From assembly GCA_904419875.1 (NCBI GenBank), contig CAJFTG010000021.1, forward strand, positions 1-63,467: a stretch of DNA of 63,467 nt. The letters run 5' to 3'. The position numbers were made by a program, and so were the translations under genes. The notes beneath the pieces were generated by a model. It ran no database searches, had not been told where the DNA came from, and was given only the letters and a program-made list of their open reading frames with translations. The DNA is from Candidatus Avimonas caecicola. GTDB lineage: Bacteria; Bacillota; Clostridia; Oscillospirales; Acutalibacteraceae. Shown here one piece after another: positions 25,944 through 34,484 of this stretch; the first letter of the stretch is position 1; each line of letters begins with the position of its first letter.

Positions 25944-26750
25944 TTACTTCACCGAAGTCTTGTGCAGCAGCAGCCAGCGGGCGGCCAGGAGCAGGCCGAT
26001 CCCCACCGCGAGGTCCACCACGCCGCTGCCGATGCCGATGGTGAACCCGCGGGCCGGAACGCCGAAGGAGGTCCATTCCAGCAGCGAGCCCAGCATGGTT
26101 TCCGCCGTCAGATACACGCCGGTTTCCCCGATGTGCAGCCCGAGAGGGATGACCAGCATTCCCACCAGCTCCAGCAGGCCGACCGCAAAGTTGGCGGCGA
26201 GATAAAACACAAAGGAAAACGCCGCGTTGCTGCGCAGGAACGGCCGTGTATTCGCCAGGGTGATGGCAAAGTACAGCTCCCCGAAAAAAGCCAGAAGCTG
26301 TATGGCGAACATGGGAAGCGCAACGAGCAGCAGCGTGCCCATCCCCAGGTCGATCAGCGCTCCCGCAATCCCCGCAAAATCCATCCGGAACAGATACATC
26401 ACGCCGGCGGCGGCCAGAACCGCCGCCAGGATGCTGACCGCCGTCCAGGCATACGCGGCGGTCAGCTTGGCAAGGATCAACTTCCCCTTGGAAACCGGCA
26501 GGGTCTGCGTGAGGTAGCCTTCCGCGCCGAACAGCCCCCTGTGATACCGCAGGATGGCCATCACCACCGCCATCACCACCGCCGCCACGCCGCCGGCGAT
26601 CAACAGGAAGGCCGTGGTGACCTGGATCTGGACGACGTGCAGCTCCCTGGCCAGCAGGCCGATCAGGAAGACGCCGGCCATCCCCGCATACACGGCGCAA
26701 AGGGGCTTCGCCCCCGCCTTTGCTTCGTATTTCAACAGTTTTCCTAGCAT
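25944..26750 (-). CDS. ABC transporter permease
   Basis: A 268-residue membrane protein with about six hydrophobic segments (for example AGMAGVFLIGLLA, TTAFLLIAGGVAAVVMAVVMAIL, VSILAAVLAAAGVMYLF, NFAVGLLELVGMLVIPL, DLAVGIGLLLAARWLLL). It starts MLGKLLKYEAKAGAK, a beginning common in ABC-2 type permeases that pair with a GntR-YtrA regulator, and has GYLTQTLPVSKGKLILAKL, the usual loop of that group. It overlaps the ATPase gene by seven bases. The two would form an efflux or lantibiotic/envelope-stress exporter; the substrate is unknown. Confidence 0.82.
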   Translation of the reverse strand: MLGKLLKYEAKAGAKPLCAVYAGMAGVFLIGLLARELHVVQIQVTTAFLLIAGGVAAVVMAVVMAILRYHRGLFGAEGYLTQTLPVSKGKLILAKLTAAYAWTAVSILAAVLAAAGVMYLFRMDFAGIAGALIDLGMGTLLLVALPMFAIQLLAFFGELYFAITLANTRPFLRSNAAFSFVFYLAANFAVGLLELVGMLVIPLGLHIGETGVYLTAETMLGSLLEWTSFGVPARGFTIGIGSGVVDLAVGIGLLLAARWLLLHKTSVK

Positions 26751-27442
26751 CGGAACACCTCCCGGAAATACTCGTCCAGCGATTGGCCGGTGCGTTCCCG
26801 CAGCGCATCCGCGCTTTCGCAGGCGAGCAGCCGGCCGTAGCCGAGCAGGACGATGTCGTCGAAAATCCGTTCCACATCATAAATCAGATGGGTGGACAGG
26901 AGGACCGTGGCGTTTTCGCTGTAATTGTGAAGGATAATGTCCAGAATGGAATCCCGCGCGGCAGGGTCCACCCCGCTGAGCGGCTCATCCAGAATATACA
27001 GCTTGGCCGCCCGGGACATCACCAGGATAAGCTGCAGCTTTTCCTGCATCCCCTTGGACATGGACTTCAGCTTCATCCTTTCCTCCAGGCGGAAACGGCC
27101 GAGCAGCTCCCTGGCCTTGGCGGCGTCGAAATCCGCGTAAAAATCCGCAAACATCCGGATCGCCTCCCCGGCCTTGATCCCATCCTCCAGATAGGTTTTC
27201 TCCGGCAGGTAGGCCGTGATCGACTTGGTATACACCCCCGGCCGGCGTCCGTCGATGGCCACCGACCCCTCGTAATCCCCGATCAGCCCGGCGAGGATTT
27301 TGAACAGGGTGGTCTTTCCGCAGCCGTTGGGCCCCACCACCCCGACGATCCGTCCGCTGGGAATCGACAGGTTCAGGCCGTCCAGCACCGGCAGGCGGTC
27401 GTACCGCTTGCTCAGGCCGTGGGTCTCCAGCAAAGTGCTCAT
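26744..27442 (-). CDS. ABC transporter ATP-binding protein
   Basis: A 232-residue ATPase that drives the adjoining permease. Seen: Walker A GPNGCGKTT, the signature LKSMSKGMQEKLQ, where Ser-Lys-Gly-Met replaces the usual LSGGQ, Walker B LYILDEPLSGVDP, and the switch His in LLSTHLIYD. The signature with SKGM is common in ABC-2 exporters of the YtrB/BcrA type. The start at 27442 overlaps the regulator stop (ATGA), and the long frame that continues to 27799 is an artefact of reading the regulator in another frame. Confidence 0.92.
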   Translation of the reverse strand: MSTLLETHGLSKRYDRLPVLDGLNLSIPSGRIVGVVGPNGCGKTTLFKILAGLIGDYEGSVAIDGRRPGVYTKSITAYLPEKTYLEDGIKAGEAIRMFADFYADFDAAKARELLGRFRLEERMKLKSMSKGMQEKLQLILVMSRAAKLYILDEPLSGVDPAARDSILDIILHNYSENATVLLSTHLIYDVERIFDDIVLLGYGRLLACESADALRERTGQSLDEYFREVFRC

Positions 27443-27894
27443 ACAGGTTGTCCCCCTTCCGCGGTTTCCCGCTCCTCTTTTTCGCCTTGTGCAGCTCCCG
27501 CACCGTCTGGCAGCGGCGTTTGAACCGCCGCCTGCTCCAGCAGCCGGCGGACTTCCGCAGCGGAACAGCCCATCCCCGCCATCTGCCGGAGGAACTCGGC
27601 GGCCAGCCGGCGCGCCATCTCCTCCCGCACCCGGGCAATCCGGGCCGCATCCGCCGTGATAAACCGGCCGGCGGTCCGTTCGCTGTACAGCAGTCCCTCC
27701 CGCTCCAGCTCGGCGAGGGAACGCTGCATGGTGTTGGGGTTGACCCCAAACGCCAGCGCCAGGTCGCGCACGGGCGGAACCCGTTCGCCGGCCCGCCAAT
27801 CGCCCGCCACGATTTCCCGCCGGATGCGGTCCATGATCTGCTGGTAGATCGGGCTGTTGTTGTCATACTGTTTGGCGGAATACGACGGCCCCAT
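27439..27894 (-). CDS. GntR-family regulator (YtrA-like)
   Basis: A 151-residue transcription factor with an N-terminal winged helix (about residues 14-80: SPIYQQIMDRIRREIVAGDW, RVPPVRDLALAFGVNPNTMQ, RSLAELEREGLLYSERTAGR) and a short C-terminal helical region instead of a ligand domain, which places it in the YtrA subfamily. It is the first gene of the operon with the ATPase and permease and lies directly behind a perfect palindrome that overlaps its own -10 box, so it probably represses its own operon. Effector unknown; YtrA-type regulators often respond to cell-wall antibiotics. Confidence 0.9.
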   Translation of the reverse strand: MGPSYSAKQYDNNSPIYQQIMDRIRREIVAGDWRAGERVPPVRDLALAFGVNPNTMQRSLAELEREGLLYSERTAGRFITADAARIARVREEMARRLAAEFLRQMAGMGCSAAEVRRLLEQAAVQTPLPDGAGAAQGEKEERETAEGGQPV

Positions 27895-27909
27895 CCTCGC
27901 GCCTCCCTG

Positions 27910-27947
27910 TTGTATTATTGTATTATGCTAATAATACAATAATACAA
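27910..27947. promoter_or_regulatory. Palindromic operator of the GntR regulator
   Basis: TTGTATTATTGTATTA (27910-27925) is the perfect inverted complement of 27932-27947, with a six-base centre TGCTAA. Each arm contains two TGTATTA-like half-sites eight bases apart. The right arm contains the -10 box of the operon promoter. Confidence 0.85.
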
Positions 27948-27964
27948 CAAACCCCTTTTGTCAA
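27936..27964 (-). promoter_or_regulatory. Promoter of the GntR-ABC operon
   Basis: On the minus strand: -35 TTGACA (27959-27964), 17 bases, -10 TATTGT (27936-27941). The -10 is inside the right arm of the palindrome, so a bound regulator would block polymerase. Confidence 0.75.
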
Positions 27965-28040
27965 GAGGAAATTTTTCCTTTGCGCGGCCTCGGCGGCGGC
28001 CCCTGTTTTTGCTGTACGTCTTTCTTTCCTTTCTTCCTTT

Positions 28041-28070
28041 GCATAAATCAACAAATACGCGGAAAAATAG
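28041..28070 (+). promoter_or_regulatory. Possible sigma-G promoter of spoVAC
   Basis: GCATA at 28041-28045 matches the -35 of forespore sigma-G promoters; 18 bases later the sequence is A-rich (AAAATAG) and matches the -10 poorly. It is listed because spoVA operons are usually under sigma-G. Confidence 0.3.
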
Positions 28071-28104
28071 GGCTAATCATGATTCTGGGAGAGGAGCGTT
28101 TTTC

Positions 28105-28551
28105 ATGGAGGTTACCGGGCAGGAGTACCGGCAGATGAACAAGCAGACAGCCCCGAAATCGCCGGTGCTGAAGAACTGCGTCAAGGCGTTTCTGGCCGGC
28201 GGGCTGATCTGCGCGCTGGGTCAGGCGGTGGTCAATCTGGTCCAAAACACCGGGATGGAGCTGAAGACCGCGCGGCTGGTCTGCTCCGTGACCCTGATCG
28301 CGGCCAGCGCCATTCTCACCGCCTTCAACGTGTACGACAACATCGCCAAGCACGCGGGGGCGGGGACGCTGGTACCCATCACCGGCTTTGCCAACGCCGT
28401 CGTTTCCCCCGCCATCGAGTTCAAAAGCGAGGGGCTGATCGTCGGCCTGGCGGCCAAGATGTTCACCATCGCGGGCCCGGTTCTGGTTTACGGCATCACC
28501 GCGTCGATCGTGTACGGCCTGATCCTCAACCTGCTCAAGCTGTTCCAGTAA
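28105..28551 (+). CDS. spoVAC: Stage V sporulation protein AC
   Basis: A 148-residue membrane protein of the forespore that helps move Ca-dipicolinic acid into and out of the spore; the SpoVAC protein is a mechanosensitive channel in Bacillus subtilis. Seen: LKNCVKAFLAGGLICALGQAV, LVCSVTLIAASAILTAFNVYDNIAKHAGAGTLVPITGFANAV and the C-terminal SPAIEFKSEGLIVGLAAKMF, all hallmark segments, with four membrane segments. The ATG at 28105 follows GGAGAGGAG. It is paired with spoVAD 67 bases downstream; no spoVAE follows. Confidence 0.95.
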   Translation: MEVTGQEYRQMNKQTAPKSPVLKNCVKAFLAGGLICALGQAVVNLVQNTGMELKTARLVCSVTLIAASAILTAFNVYDNIAKHAGAGTLVPITGFANAVVSPAIEFKSEGLIVGLAAKMFTIAGPVLVYGITASIVYGLILNLLKLFQ

Positions 28552-28555
28552 AAAG

Positions 28556-28584
28556 CCGCCGCCCTTTCGGCAGGGCGGCGAAGG
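28556..28584 (+). other. Hairpin between spoVAC and spoVAD
   Basis: GCCGCCGCCCT and AGGGCGGCG form a GC-rich stem-loop right after the spoVAC stop, with no T run. It may protect the mRNA end or reduce read-through. Confidence 0.5.
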
Positions 28585-28618
28585 CTTCCGTGAAATGATT
28601 GGAAAGGCGTGAAAAACA

Positions 28619-29632
28619 ATGCCGGAACGCAAAGGACAGTATACCGTGACCCTCTCCTCCCGCCCGACCATCCTCGGCTATGCGGCCGTGGTGGGGAAAC
28701 GGGAGGGCGAGGGCCCGCTCGCCCGGTACTTCGACATGATCTTCGAGGACACCACCCTGGGGGAAAAAACCTGGGAGAAAGCGGAAAGCGCCCTCCAGCG
28801 GGAGGCGTTCACCCGGGCGATGAACAAGGCGGGGATGTCCCCCTCCCAGCTCCACTACCTGTTTGCGGGCGACCTGCTCAACCAGAGCATCGCCTCCACC
28901 TTCGGGATGCGGGAATACGGCGTGCCGATGCTCGGCCAGTTCGGCGCCTGTTCCACGATGGCGCAAACCCTCGCCCTCTCCGCCATTTTCGTGGACAGCG
29001 GCGCGGCCGACCTTTGCTGTGCGGTCACTTCCTCCCACTTCTGTTCGGCGGAGCGGCAGTTCCGCTTCCCGCTCGAATACGGCGGGCAGCGTCCGCAGAC
29101 CTCTCAGTGGACGGCGACCGCGGCCGGCGCGGCCGTGGTGGGCATGGGCGGCAACGGGGTGCGGGTGGCGGCGGCCACCATCGGGCGGATCACCGACCTG
29201 GGCATCACCGACGCCAACAACATGGGGGCGGCGATGGCCCCCGCCGCCGCGGACACCCTGGCCGCCTTTTTCCAGGACACCGGCACCAAGCCGGACGATT
29301 ACGACCTGATTATCACCGGCGACCTGGCCGCGGTGGGCAGCGACCTGCTCCGCCAGCTCAGCGAGCGCAAGGGCTACCCCCTGGGCGCAAACTACACCGA
29401 CTGCGGCCTGCTGATCTACGACCGGAACAAGCAGGACGTCCACGCAGGCGGCTCAGGCTGCGGCTGCTCGGCCGCGGTCCTCTGCTCCTACCTGCTCCGG
29501 AAAATGGAACAGGGGGAGCTGAAAAGCGTGCTGTTTCTCGGCACCGGCGCGCTGATGTCCCCCACCTCCTCCCAGCAGGGGGAGAGCATTCCCGGCATCG
29601 CCCATCTGGTCCATCTGGTCGCCGGCGCCTGA
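28619..29632 (+). CDS. spoVAD: Stage V sporulation protein AD
   Basis: A 337-residue thiolase-fold protein that binds dipicolinic acid on the outer face of the inner spore membrane. Seen: SRPTILGYAAVVGKREGEGPL, YFDMIFEDTTLGEKTWEKAES, FAGDLLNQSIASTFG, GQFGACSTMAQ, CAVTSSHFCSAERQFRFPLEYGGQRP and TSQWTATAAGAAVVG, which are characteristic of SpoVAD, and the C-terminal SVLFLGTGALMSPTSSQQGESIPGIAH. The start has GGAAAGG in front. In most spore formers spoVAE follows, but here the next 300 bases hold only a terminator and a promoter. Confidence 0.95.
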   Translation: MPERKGQYTVTLSSRPTILGYAAVVGKREGEGPLARYFDMIFEDTTLGEKTWEKAESALQREAFTRAMNKAGMSPSQLHYLFAGDLLNQSIASTFGMREYGVPMLGQFGACSTMAQTLALSAIFVDSGAADLCCAVTSSHFCSAERQFRFPLEYGGQRPQTSQWTATAAGAAVVGMGGNGVRVAAATIGRITDLGITDANNMGAAMAPAAADTLAAFFQDTGTKPDDYDLIITGDLAAVGSDLLRQLSERKGYPLGANYTDCGLLIYDRNKQDVHAGGSGCGCSAAVLCSYLLRKMEQGELKSVLFLGTGALMSPTSSQQGESIPGIAHLVHLVAGA

Positions 29633-29713
29633 CGGTCCGCCGGCGAAACGGCGCCGGCAAAAATTTTTTACGTCCTGGAAAGGGGAGGCCCTTTCCGGCA
29701 CAAATCGTGCAGA

Positions 29714-29747
29714 AGGGGACGGCAGAACGCCGTTCCCACCCTTTTTA
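29714..29747 (+). terminator. Terminator after spoVAD
   Basis: GGGGACGGC and GCCGTTCCC form a nine-pair stem (one G-U) with a five-base loop, followed by ACCCTTTTT. It lies 80 bases past the spoVAD stop. Confidence 0.8.
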
Positions 29748-29844
29748 TATGGACAAAACGCCCGCCCTGATTTTTTTGATTTTTAAAAGCGCGGAAAATG
29801 CGTTTTTTCCCAAAGGAATTTCTGCTTTTTTCCAGTTTTTATCC

Positions 29845-29873
29845 TTGACAAGCAACCATATCTTGACTATAAT
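29845..29873 (+). promoter_or_regulatory. Perfect consensus sigma-A promoter
   Basis: -35 TTGACA (29845-29850), exactly 17 bases, -10 TATAAT (29868-29873). It opens the aminotransferase-sugar transferase pair and leaves a leader of about 205 bases before the GTG start, in which I see no riboswitch. Confidence 0.9.
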
Positions 29874-30084
29874 TGACCGCGTACCCCAAGGGAGACACAA
29901 TATATAGTATGCGGCAGGGTCTCCCGCGGTGGAAAAGCTGTGGAAATGTTGAAACAGACCAGGCGGCGGCTTTCCCGGGGCGGGCGCTCGTCTTTTGCCC
30001 GGCCGGGCCGTTCCGCCCTCCGCCGCCCGGGAACAGCGCCGGGAATGCTTGTGCCGCAATCCATGGAGAGAGGAAGTTTCGCCA

Positions 30085-31281
30085 GTGCAAGTGCCATTTT
30101 CGCCGCCGGACATAACGGAAGAGGAGATTGCACAGGTTGTATCGGCTTTGCGGTCGGGGTGGATCACAACCGGCCCCAAAGTGAAGCAATTTGAAAAGGA
30201 GATCGCCGCTTACTGCCACACGGCCCGGGCCGTATGCCTGAATTCCGCCACGGCCTGCCTGGAAGGGGTGCTGCGCCTGCTGGGCGTGGGAGAGGGCGAC
30301 GAAGTCATCACCACCGCCTATACGTATACCGCCTCCGCCAGCGTCGTCTGCCATGTCGGGGCGAAGCTGGTCCTGGTGGATACGGCCCCCGGCTCCTATG
30401 AAATGGACTATGCGCAGCTGGCGGACAAAATCACCGGGAGGACCAAGGCGGTGATTCCCGTGGATTTGGCCGGGGTTCTCTGCGATTACGAAAAAATATA
30501 TCAGGCGGTCGAATCCAAAAGAGGGCTGTTCCGGCCCGCGAACAAGCTGCAGGAGGCCCTGGGCCGCGCAGCGGTCGTGGCGGACGCGGCCCATGCGTTC
30601 GGCGCGGTCCGGGACGGGAAGCGCTGCGGGGAAATCGCGGACTTCACCTCATTTTCCTTTCACGCCGTGAAGAATCTGACCACCGCCGAGGGCGGCGCGG
30701 TGACCTGGAAGGAGATCCTGGGCGTCGATTCGGAGGAAATTTACCGGTTCTTCATGCTTTACTCCCTGCACGGCCAGTCAAAGGACGCCCTGACGAAGAA
30801 CCAGGCGGGCGCCTGGGAATACGACATTGTCTTCCCCGGCTACAAGTGCAACATGACGGACATCATGGCGGCAATCGGCCTGGCGCAGCTCAAGCGCTAT
30901 CCGCGCCTGCTGGCCAGGCGGAAGGAGATCATCTCCCTATACGACGACGCCCTGAAAGGGGAAAACGCCGACGTCATCCGGCATTACGGGCCGCGCCATC
31001 AGTCCAGCGGCCATCTGTACCTCGTCCGCCTGCCGGGGAGGGAGGAGAAGGACCGCAACCGGATGATTGAACGGCTGGCCCAGCGCGGCATCGCGACAAA
31101 CGTTCATTACAAGCCGCTTCCCATGCATACCGCCTACCGCAGCCTGGGGTTTGACATCCGCAGCTACCCCCATGCGTATGAGATGTACCAAAACGAAATC
31201 ACGCTGCCTCTGCATACCTGCCTGTCCGACGACCAGATCGCTTATGTAACCGAGCAGTTTGCTCAAGAACTGAAGGGGTAG
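30085..31281 (+). CDS. DegT/DnrJ/EryC1 sugar-nucleotide aminotransferase
   Basis: A 398-residue PLP enzyme that puts an amino group on a 3- or 4-keto UDP-sugar. Seen: the N-terminal VPFSPPDITEEEIAQVVSAL, GWITTGPKVKQFEKEIAAY, AVCLNSATACLEGVL, ITTAYTYTASASVV, VVADAAHAFGA, the PLP Lys in FSFHAVKNLTTAEGGAV, and NMTDIMAAIGLAQLKRYP. The GTG at 30085 is preferred because GAGGAAG lies nine bases before it; the ATG at 29995 would add 30 non-homologous residues. It is 16 bases from the gene for the initiating sugar transferase. A pathway such as bacillosamine or 3-acetamido-GlcNAc uronate is likely, but PglE, PseC and WbpE types cannot be told apart here. Confidence 0.88.
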   Translation: MQVPFSPPDITEEEIAQVVSALRSGWITTGPKVKQFEKEIAAYCHTARAVCLNSATACLEGVLRLLGVGEGDEVITTAYTYTASASVVCHVGAKLVLVDTAPGSYEMDYAQLADKITGRTKAVIPVDLAGVLCDYEKIYQAVESKRGLFRPANKLQEALGRAAVVADAAHAFGAVRDGKRCGEIADFTSFSFHAVKNLTTAEGGAVTWKEILGVDSEEIYRFFMLYSLHGQSKDALTKNQAGAWEYDIVFPGYKCNMTDIMAAIGLAQLKRYPRLLARRKEIISLYDDALKGENADVIRHYGPRHQSSGHLYLVRLPGREEKDRNRMIERLAQRGIATNVHYKPLPMHTAYRSLGFDIRSYPHAYEMYQNEITLPLHTCLSDDQIAYVTEQFAQELKG

Positions 31282-31297
31282 GGCGGAGGTAAGGCGC

Positions 31298-31984
31298 ATG
31301 CTTTTGAAGAAGTGGGATTCGCTTCCGGAAACGATGAGAACCGAGGCGGTGAAGCCGTATTACGCCGTTTTGGAGAAAAAGCGGTTCCGTTTGGCCCTGA
31401 AGCGGTTGTTCGATGCGGTGTTCTCCCTCCTGCTCCTGCTGGTCCTGTCGCCCCTGCTCATCGTACTGGCCGTCTGCGTTCGTCTGAGCTCTCCCGGGCC
31501 GGTCATGTTCCGGCAGGTCCGGGTCACACAGTACGGGAAGCCGTTCCGGATTTACAAATTCCGGACCATGGTTGCCAACGCCGAACAGCTCGGCAGCCAG
31601 GTGACGACAAACCGGGACAGCCGGGTGACCGGAATCGGCCGCTTCCTGCGGAAGTACCGGCTGGACGAGCTGCCCCAGCTGCTGAACATTTTGTTAGGGG
31701 ATATGAGCTTCGTCGGGACAAGGCCGGAAGTGCCCAAATACGTGGAGCGGTACACGGACGAAATGTACGCGACGCTGCTTCTGCCGGCGGGCGTGACCTC
31801 CCGGGCAAGCATCGAATACAAGGACGAGGAACGGCTTCTGGAAGCGTCCGACTCGCCGGACGAGGTTTATGTCGCCACCGTCCTGCCGGAAAAAATGAAG
31901 TACAATCTGGAGAGTATCCGCCGTTTCAGCCTGGCGAACGATTTGGGCACCATCCTGCAGACCGTGATCGCGGTGTTCCGCTGA
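31298..31984 (+). CDS. Initiating undecaprenyl-phosphate sugar phosphotransferase (WcaJ/PglC family)
   Basis: A 228-residue membrane-linked enzyme that transfers a sugar-1-phosphate from its UDP form to undecaprenyl phosphate, the first step of glycan assembly. Seen: KRLFDAVFSLLLLLVLSPLLIVLAV (re-entrant membrane helix), SPGPVMFRQVRVTQYGKPFRIYKFRTM, RLDELPQLLNILLGDMSFVGTRPEVP with the catalytic Asp-Glu pair, and AGVTSRASIEY. This short form without an N-terminal membrane domain is of the PglC/minimal type. Start after GGAGG. It is translated right after the aminotransferase, implying that the sugar made there may be the first one on the lipid. An Ala-rich region is absent; all motifs look intact. 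Confidence 0.93.
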   Translation: MLLKKWDSLPETMRTEAVKPYYAVLEKKRFRLALKRLFDAVFSLLLLLVLSPLLIVLAVCVRLSSPGPVMFRQVRVTQYGKPFRIYKFRTMVANAEQLGSQVTTNRDSRVTGIGRFLRKYRLDELPQLLNILLGDMSFVGTRPEVPKYVERYTDEMYATLLLPAGVTSRASIEYKDEERLLEASDSPDEVYVATVLPEKMKYNLESIRRFSLANDLGTILQTVIAVFR

Positions 31985-32106
31985 GTCGGCGGGGCCCCTT
32001 TCCTTCCGGCTGCCTGCCCTTGAACCAGACACAGGAATATCCCGGGCTTTCCGCTGGCGGTGGAAAACCCGTTGAAATGTTGAAAAAGAAAGAGGAGGTC
32101 TATTCC

Positions 32107-34458
32107 ATGATTACCACCATCGTCAAGCGCGACGGACGCACCGCCGCCTTTGATTCCGAGAAGATTGCGAGCGCCATTTACAAGGCGGCGCAGGCCATCG
32201 GCGGCCACGACTACCGCACCTCCCAGGACCTGGCCGGCCAGGTGGTGGACGAGCTGTCCGCCGCCACCGGAGGGAAGGCCCCCACCGTGGAGCAGGTGCA
32301 GGATATGGTGGAAAGGGTGCTGATTGAAAACGGCCACGCCCGCACCGCCAAGGAATTCATCCTCTACCGGGCGGAGCGTTCCCGCGTGCGGGAGATGAAT
32401 ACCCGCCTGATGAAAACCCTGGAGGATCTGACCTTCAAGGACGCCAAGGACAACGACGTCAAGCGGGAAAACGCCAACATTGACGGGGACAGCCCGATGG
32501 GCACCATGCTCAAATACGGCTCGGAAAGCGCCAAGCAGTTTTATGAGATGTTCGTGCTCAACCCAAAATACTCCGAGGCCCACCGCAACGGGGACATCCA
32601 TATCCATGACCTGGATTTTCTCACCCTGACTACCACCTGCTGCCAGATCGACCTGGAAAAGCTGTTTGAAAACGGTTTTTCCACCGGCCATGGCTTCCTG
32701 CGGGAGCCCAACGACATCGCCAGCTACTCGGCGCTGGCCTGCATCGCCATCCAGTCCAACCAGAACGACCAGCACGGCGGGCAGAGCGTGCCGAACTTCG
32801 ATTACGCCATGGCCAAGGGGGTGGCCAAGACCTACCGCCGCGTTTACCGTCAGAACCTGGCCCGCGCGCTGGAGCTGCTGGCGGATTCCGCCGACAGCGA
32901 CGAGGACGCCAGGGCCGTGATTGAGGCGGCCGCCGACCGCAGCGGCGTCCAGCCCGTCCTGGCGGACGACAACGGCTTCCGCGAGGCGGAGGCCGACGTG
33001 CTGACCGAACGGCTGGGCGACATTGGGCTGACGGGCAGAATCCAGAAGTTTGTTCGCAAGCGCGCCGCGGCCGAAACCGACCGTGCCACCTATCAGGCGA
33101 TGGAGGCTTTCGTACATAACCTGAACACCATGCATTCCCGCGCCGGCGCGCAGATCCCGTTCAGCTCGATCAACTACGGGCTGGACACCACGCCGGAGGG
33201 GCGGATGGTGATGAAGAACGTGCTGCTCGCCACCGAGGCGGGGCTGGGCAACGGCGAAACCCCCATCTTCCCCATCCACATCTTCAAGGTCAAGGACGGC
33301 ATCAACTACAATGAGGGCGAGCCGAACTACGACCTGTTCAAGCTGGCCTGCCGGGTCAGCGCCAAGCGGCTTTTCCCGAACTTCTCCTTTATCGACGCGC
33401 CCTTCAACCTCAAATATTACCGCGAGGGCGAGCCGAACACCGAGGTCGCTTATATGGGCTGCCGCACCCGCGTGATGGCCAACACCTATGACCCGGCCCG
33501 CGAGGTGGTGTTCGGCCGCGGCAACCTGTCCTTCACCTCCGTCAACCTTCCCCGGATAGCCATCCGCAGCCACGGCAGCGTGGAATGGTTCTTTGAGGAC
33601 CTGGACCGCAAGATCGACCTGATTATCGGCCAGCTGCTGGAGCGGTTCGAAATCCAGTGCAAGAAAAAGGTTCGCAACTTTCCCTTCCTGATGGGGCAGG
33701 GCATCTGGCTGGATTCGGACAAGCTCGGCCCCGACGACGAGGTGCGGGAGGTTCTCAAGCACGGCACCCTCACCCTGGGCTTTATCGGCCTGGCCGAATG
33801 CCTGAAAGCCCTGATCGGCGCCCACCACGGCGAAAGCCGCGAGGCACAGAACCTCGGGCTGGAGATCGTGGGCTACATGCGCAAGCGGATGGACGAGGCC
33901 AGCCGCCAGTACGGCCTCAACTTCTCCCTGATCGCCACCCCCGCGGAGGGCCTTTCCGGCCGCTTTGTGCGCATGGACAAGAAAAAGTACGGCGTCATTC
34001 CCGGCGTCACCGACCGGGAATACTACACCAACTCCTTCCACGTGCCGGTGTATTACGACATCAGCGCCTTTGACAAAATCGCGATCGAAGCCCCTTACCA
34101 CGAGCTCACAAACGGCGGTCATATCACCTACGTGGAGCTGGACGGCGACCCCACCACCAATCTCGACGCCTTCGAGTCGGTCGTCCGCGCGATGAAGGAG
34201 GCCGGCGTCGGCTACGGGTCGGTCAACCATCCGGTAGACCGCGACCCGGTCTGCGGCTACACCGGCATCATCGAGGATACCTGCCCCAAATGCGGCCGGC
34301 ACGAGGGGGACGGCAACCCCGACTTTGAGCGCATCCGCCGGATCACCGGCTACCTGGTCGGCACCCTGGACCGTTTCAACGACGCCAAATATGCCGAGGT
34401 GCGGGATCGGGTGAAGCACTCCCTCGGCACCGGCAAGGGCGAGATGGAGCAGATTTAA
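32107..34458 (+). CDS. nrdD: Anaerobic ribonucleoside-triphosphate reductase (class III)
   Basis: A 783-residue glycyl radical enzyme that makes deoxyribonucleotides without oxygen. Seen: an N-terminal ATP-cone (about residues 1-95, ITTIVKRDGRTAAFDSEKIASAIYKAA), NGDIHIHDLDFL, QNDQHGGQSVPNFDYAMAKGV, NTMHSRAGAQIPFSSINYG, an active-site Cys in AYMGCRTRVMAN, the zinc Cys set VCGYTGIIEDTCPKCGR, and the radical glycine motif RRITGYLVG near residue 748. The common RVTGYL is here RITGYL. ATG 32107 has AAGAGGAGG upstream; a long frame that reaches back to 31312 passes through the sugar-transferase gene and is rejected. Followed by its activase nrdG. Confidence 0.96.
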   Translation: MITTIVKRDGRTAAFDSEKIASAIYKAAQAIGGHDYRTSQDLAGQVVDELSAATGGKAPTVEQVQDMVERVLIENGHARTAKEFILYRAERSRVREMNTRLMKTLEDLTFKDAKDNDVKRENANIDGDSPMGTMLKYGSESAKQFYEMFVLNPKYSEAHRNGDIHIHDLDFLTLTTTCCQIDLEKLFENGFSTGHGFLREPNDIASYSALACIAIQSNQNDQHGGQSVPNFDYAMAKGVAKTYRRVYRQNLARALELLADSADSDEDARAVIEAAADRSGVQPVLADDNGFREAEADVLTERLGDIGLTGRIQKFVRKRAAAETDRATYQAMEAFVHNLNTMHSRAGAQIPFSSINYGLDTTPEGRMVMKNVLLATEAGLGNGETPIFPIHIFKVKDGINYNEGEPNYDLFKLACRVSAKRLFPNFSFIDAPFNLKYYREGEPNTEVAYMGCRTRVMANTYDPAREVVFGRGNLSFTSVNLPRIAIRSHGSVEWFFEDLDRKIDLIIGQLLERFEIQCKKKVRNFPFLMGQGIWLDSDKLGPDDEVREVLKHGTLTLGFIGLAECLKALIGAHHGESREAQNLGLEIVGYMRKRMDEASRQYGLNFSLIATPAEGLSGRFVRMDKKKYGVIPGVTDREYYTNSFHVPVYYDISAFDKIAIEAPYHELTNGGHITYVELDGDPTTNLDAFESVVRAMKEAGVGYGSVNHPVDRDPVCGYTGIIEDTCPKCGRHEGDGNPDFERIRRITGYLVGTLDRFNDAKYAEVRDRVKHSLGTGKGEMEQI

Positions 34459-34484
34459 AGAGGCCGGATTCTCAGACAGGACAA

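Noticed and set aside
26985-27866. A 293-codon minus-strand frame over the GntR regulator and ATPase genes
   Set aside because: It is the same strand in another frame; the regulator and ATPase motifs are in the frames listed.
27910-27947. Rho-independent terminator
   Set aside because: The palindrome is AT-rich, has no T run after a GC stem and overlaps a promoter, which fits an operator.
29874-30084. Riboswitch in the leader of the aminotransferase gene
   Set aside because: The 200-base leader is long enough, but no conserved riboswitch core or terminator/antiterminator pair could be recognised.
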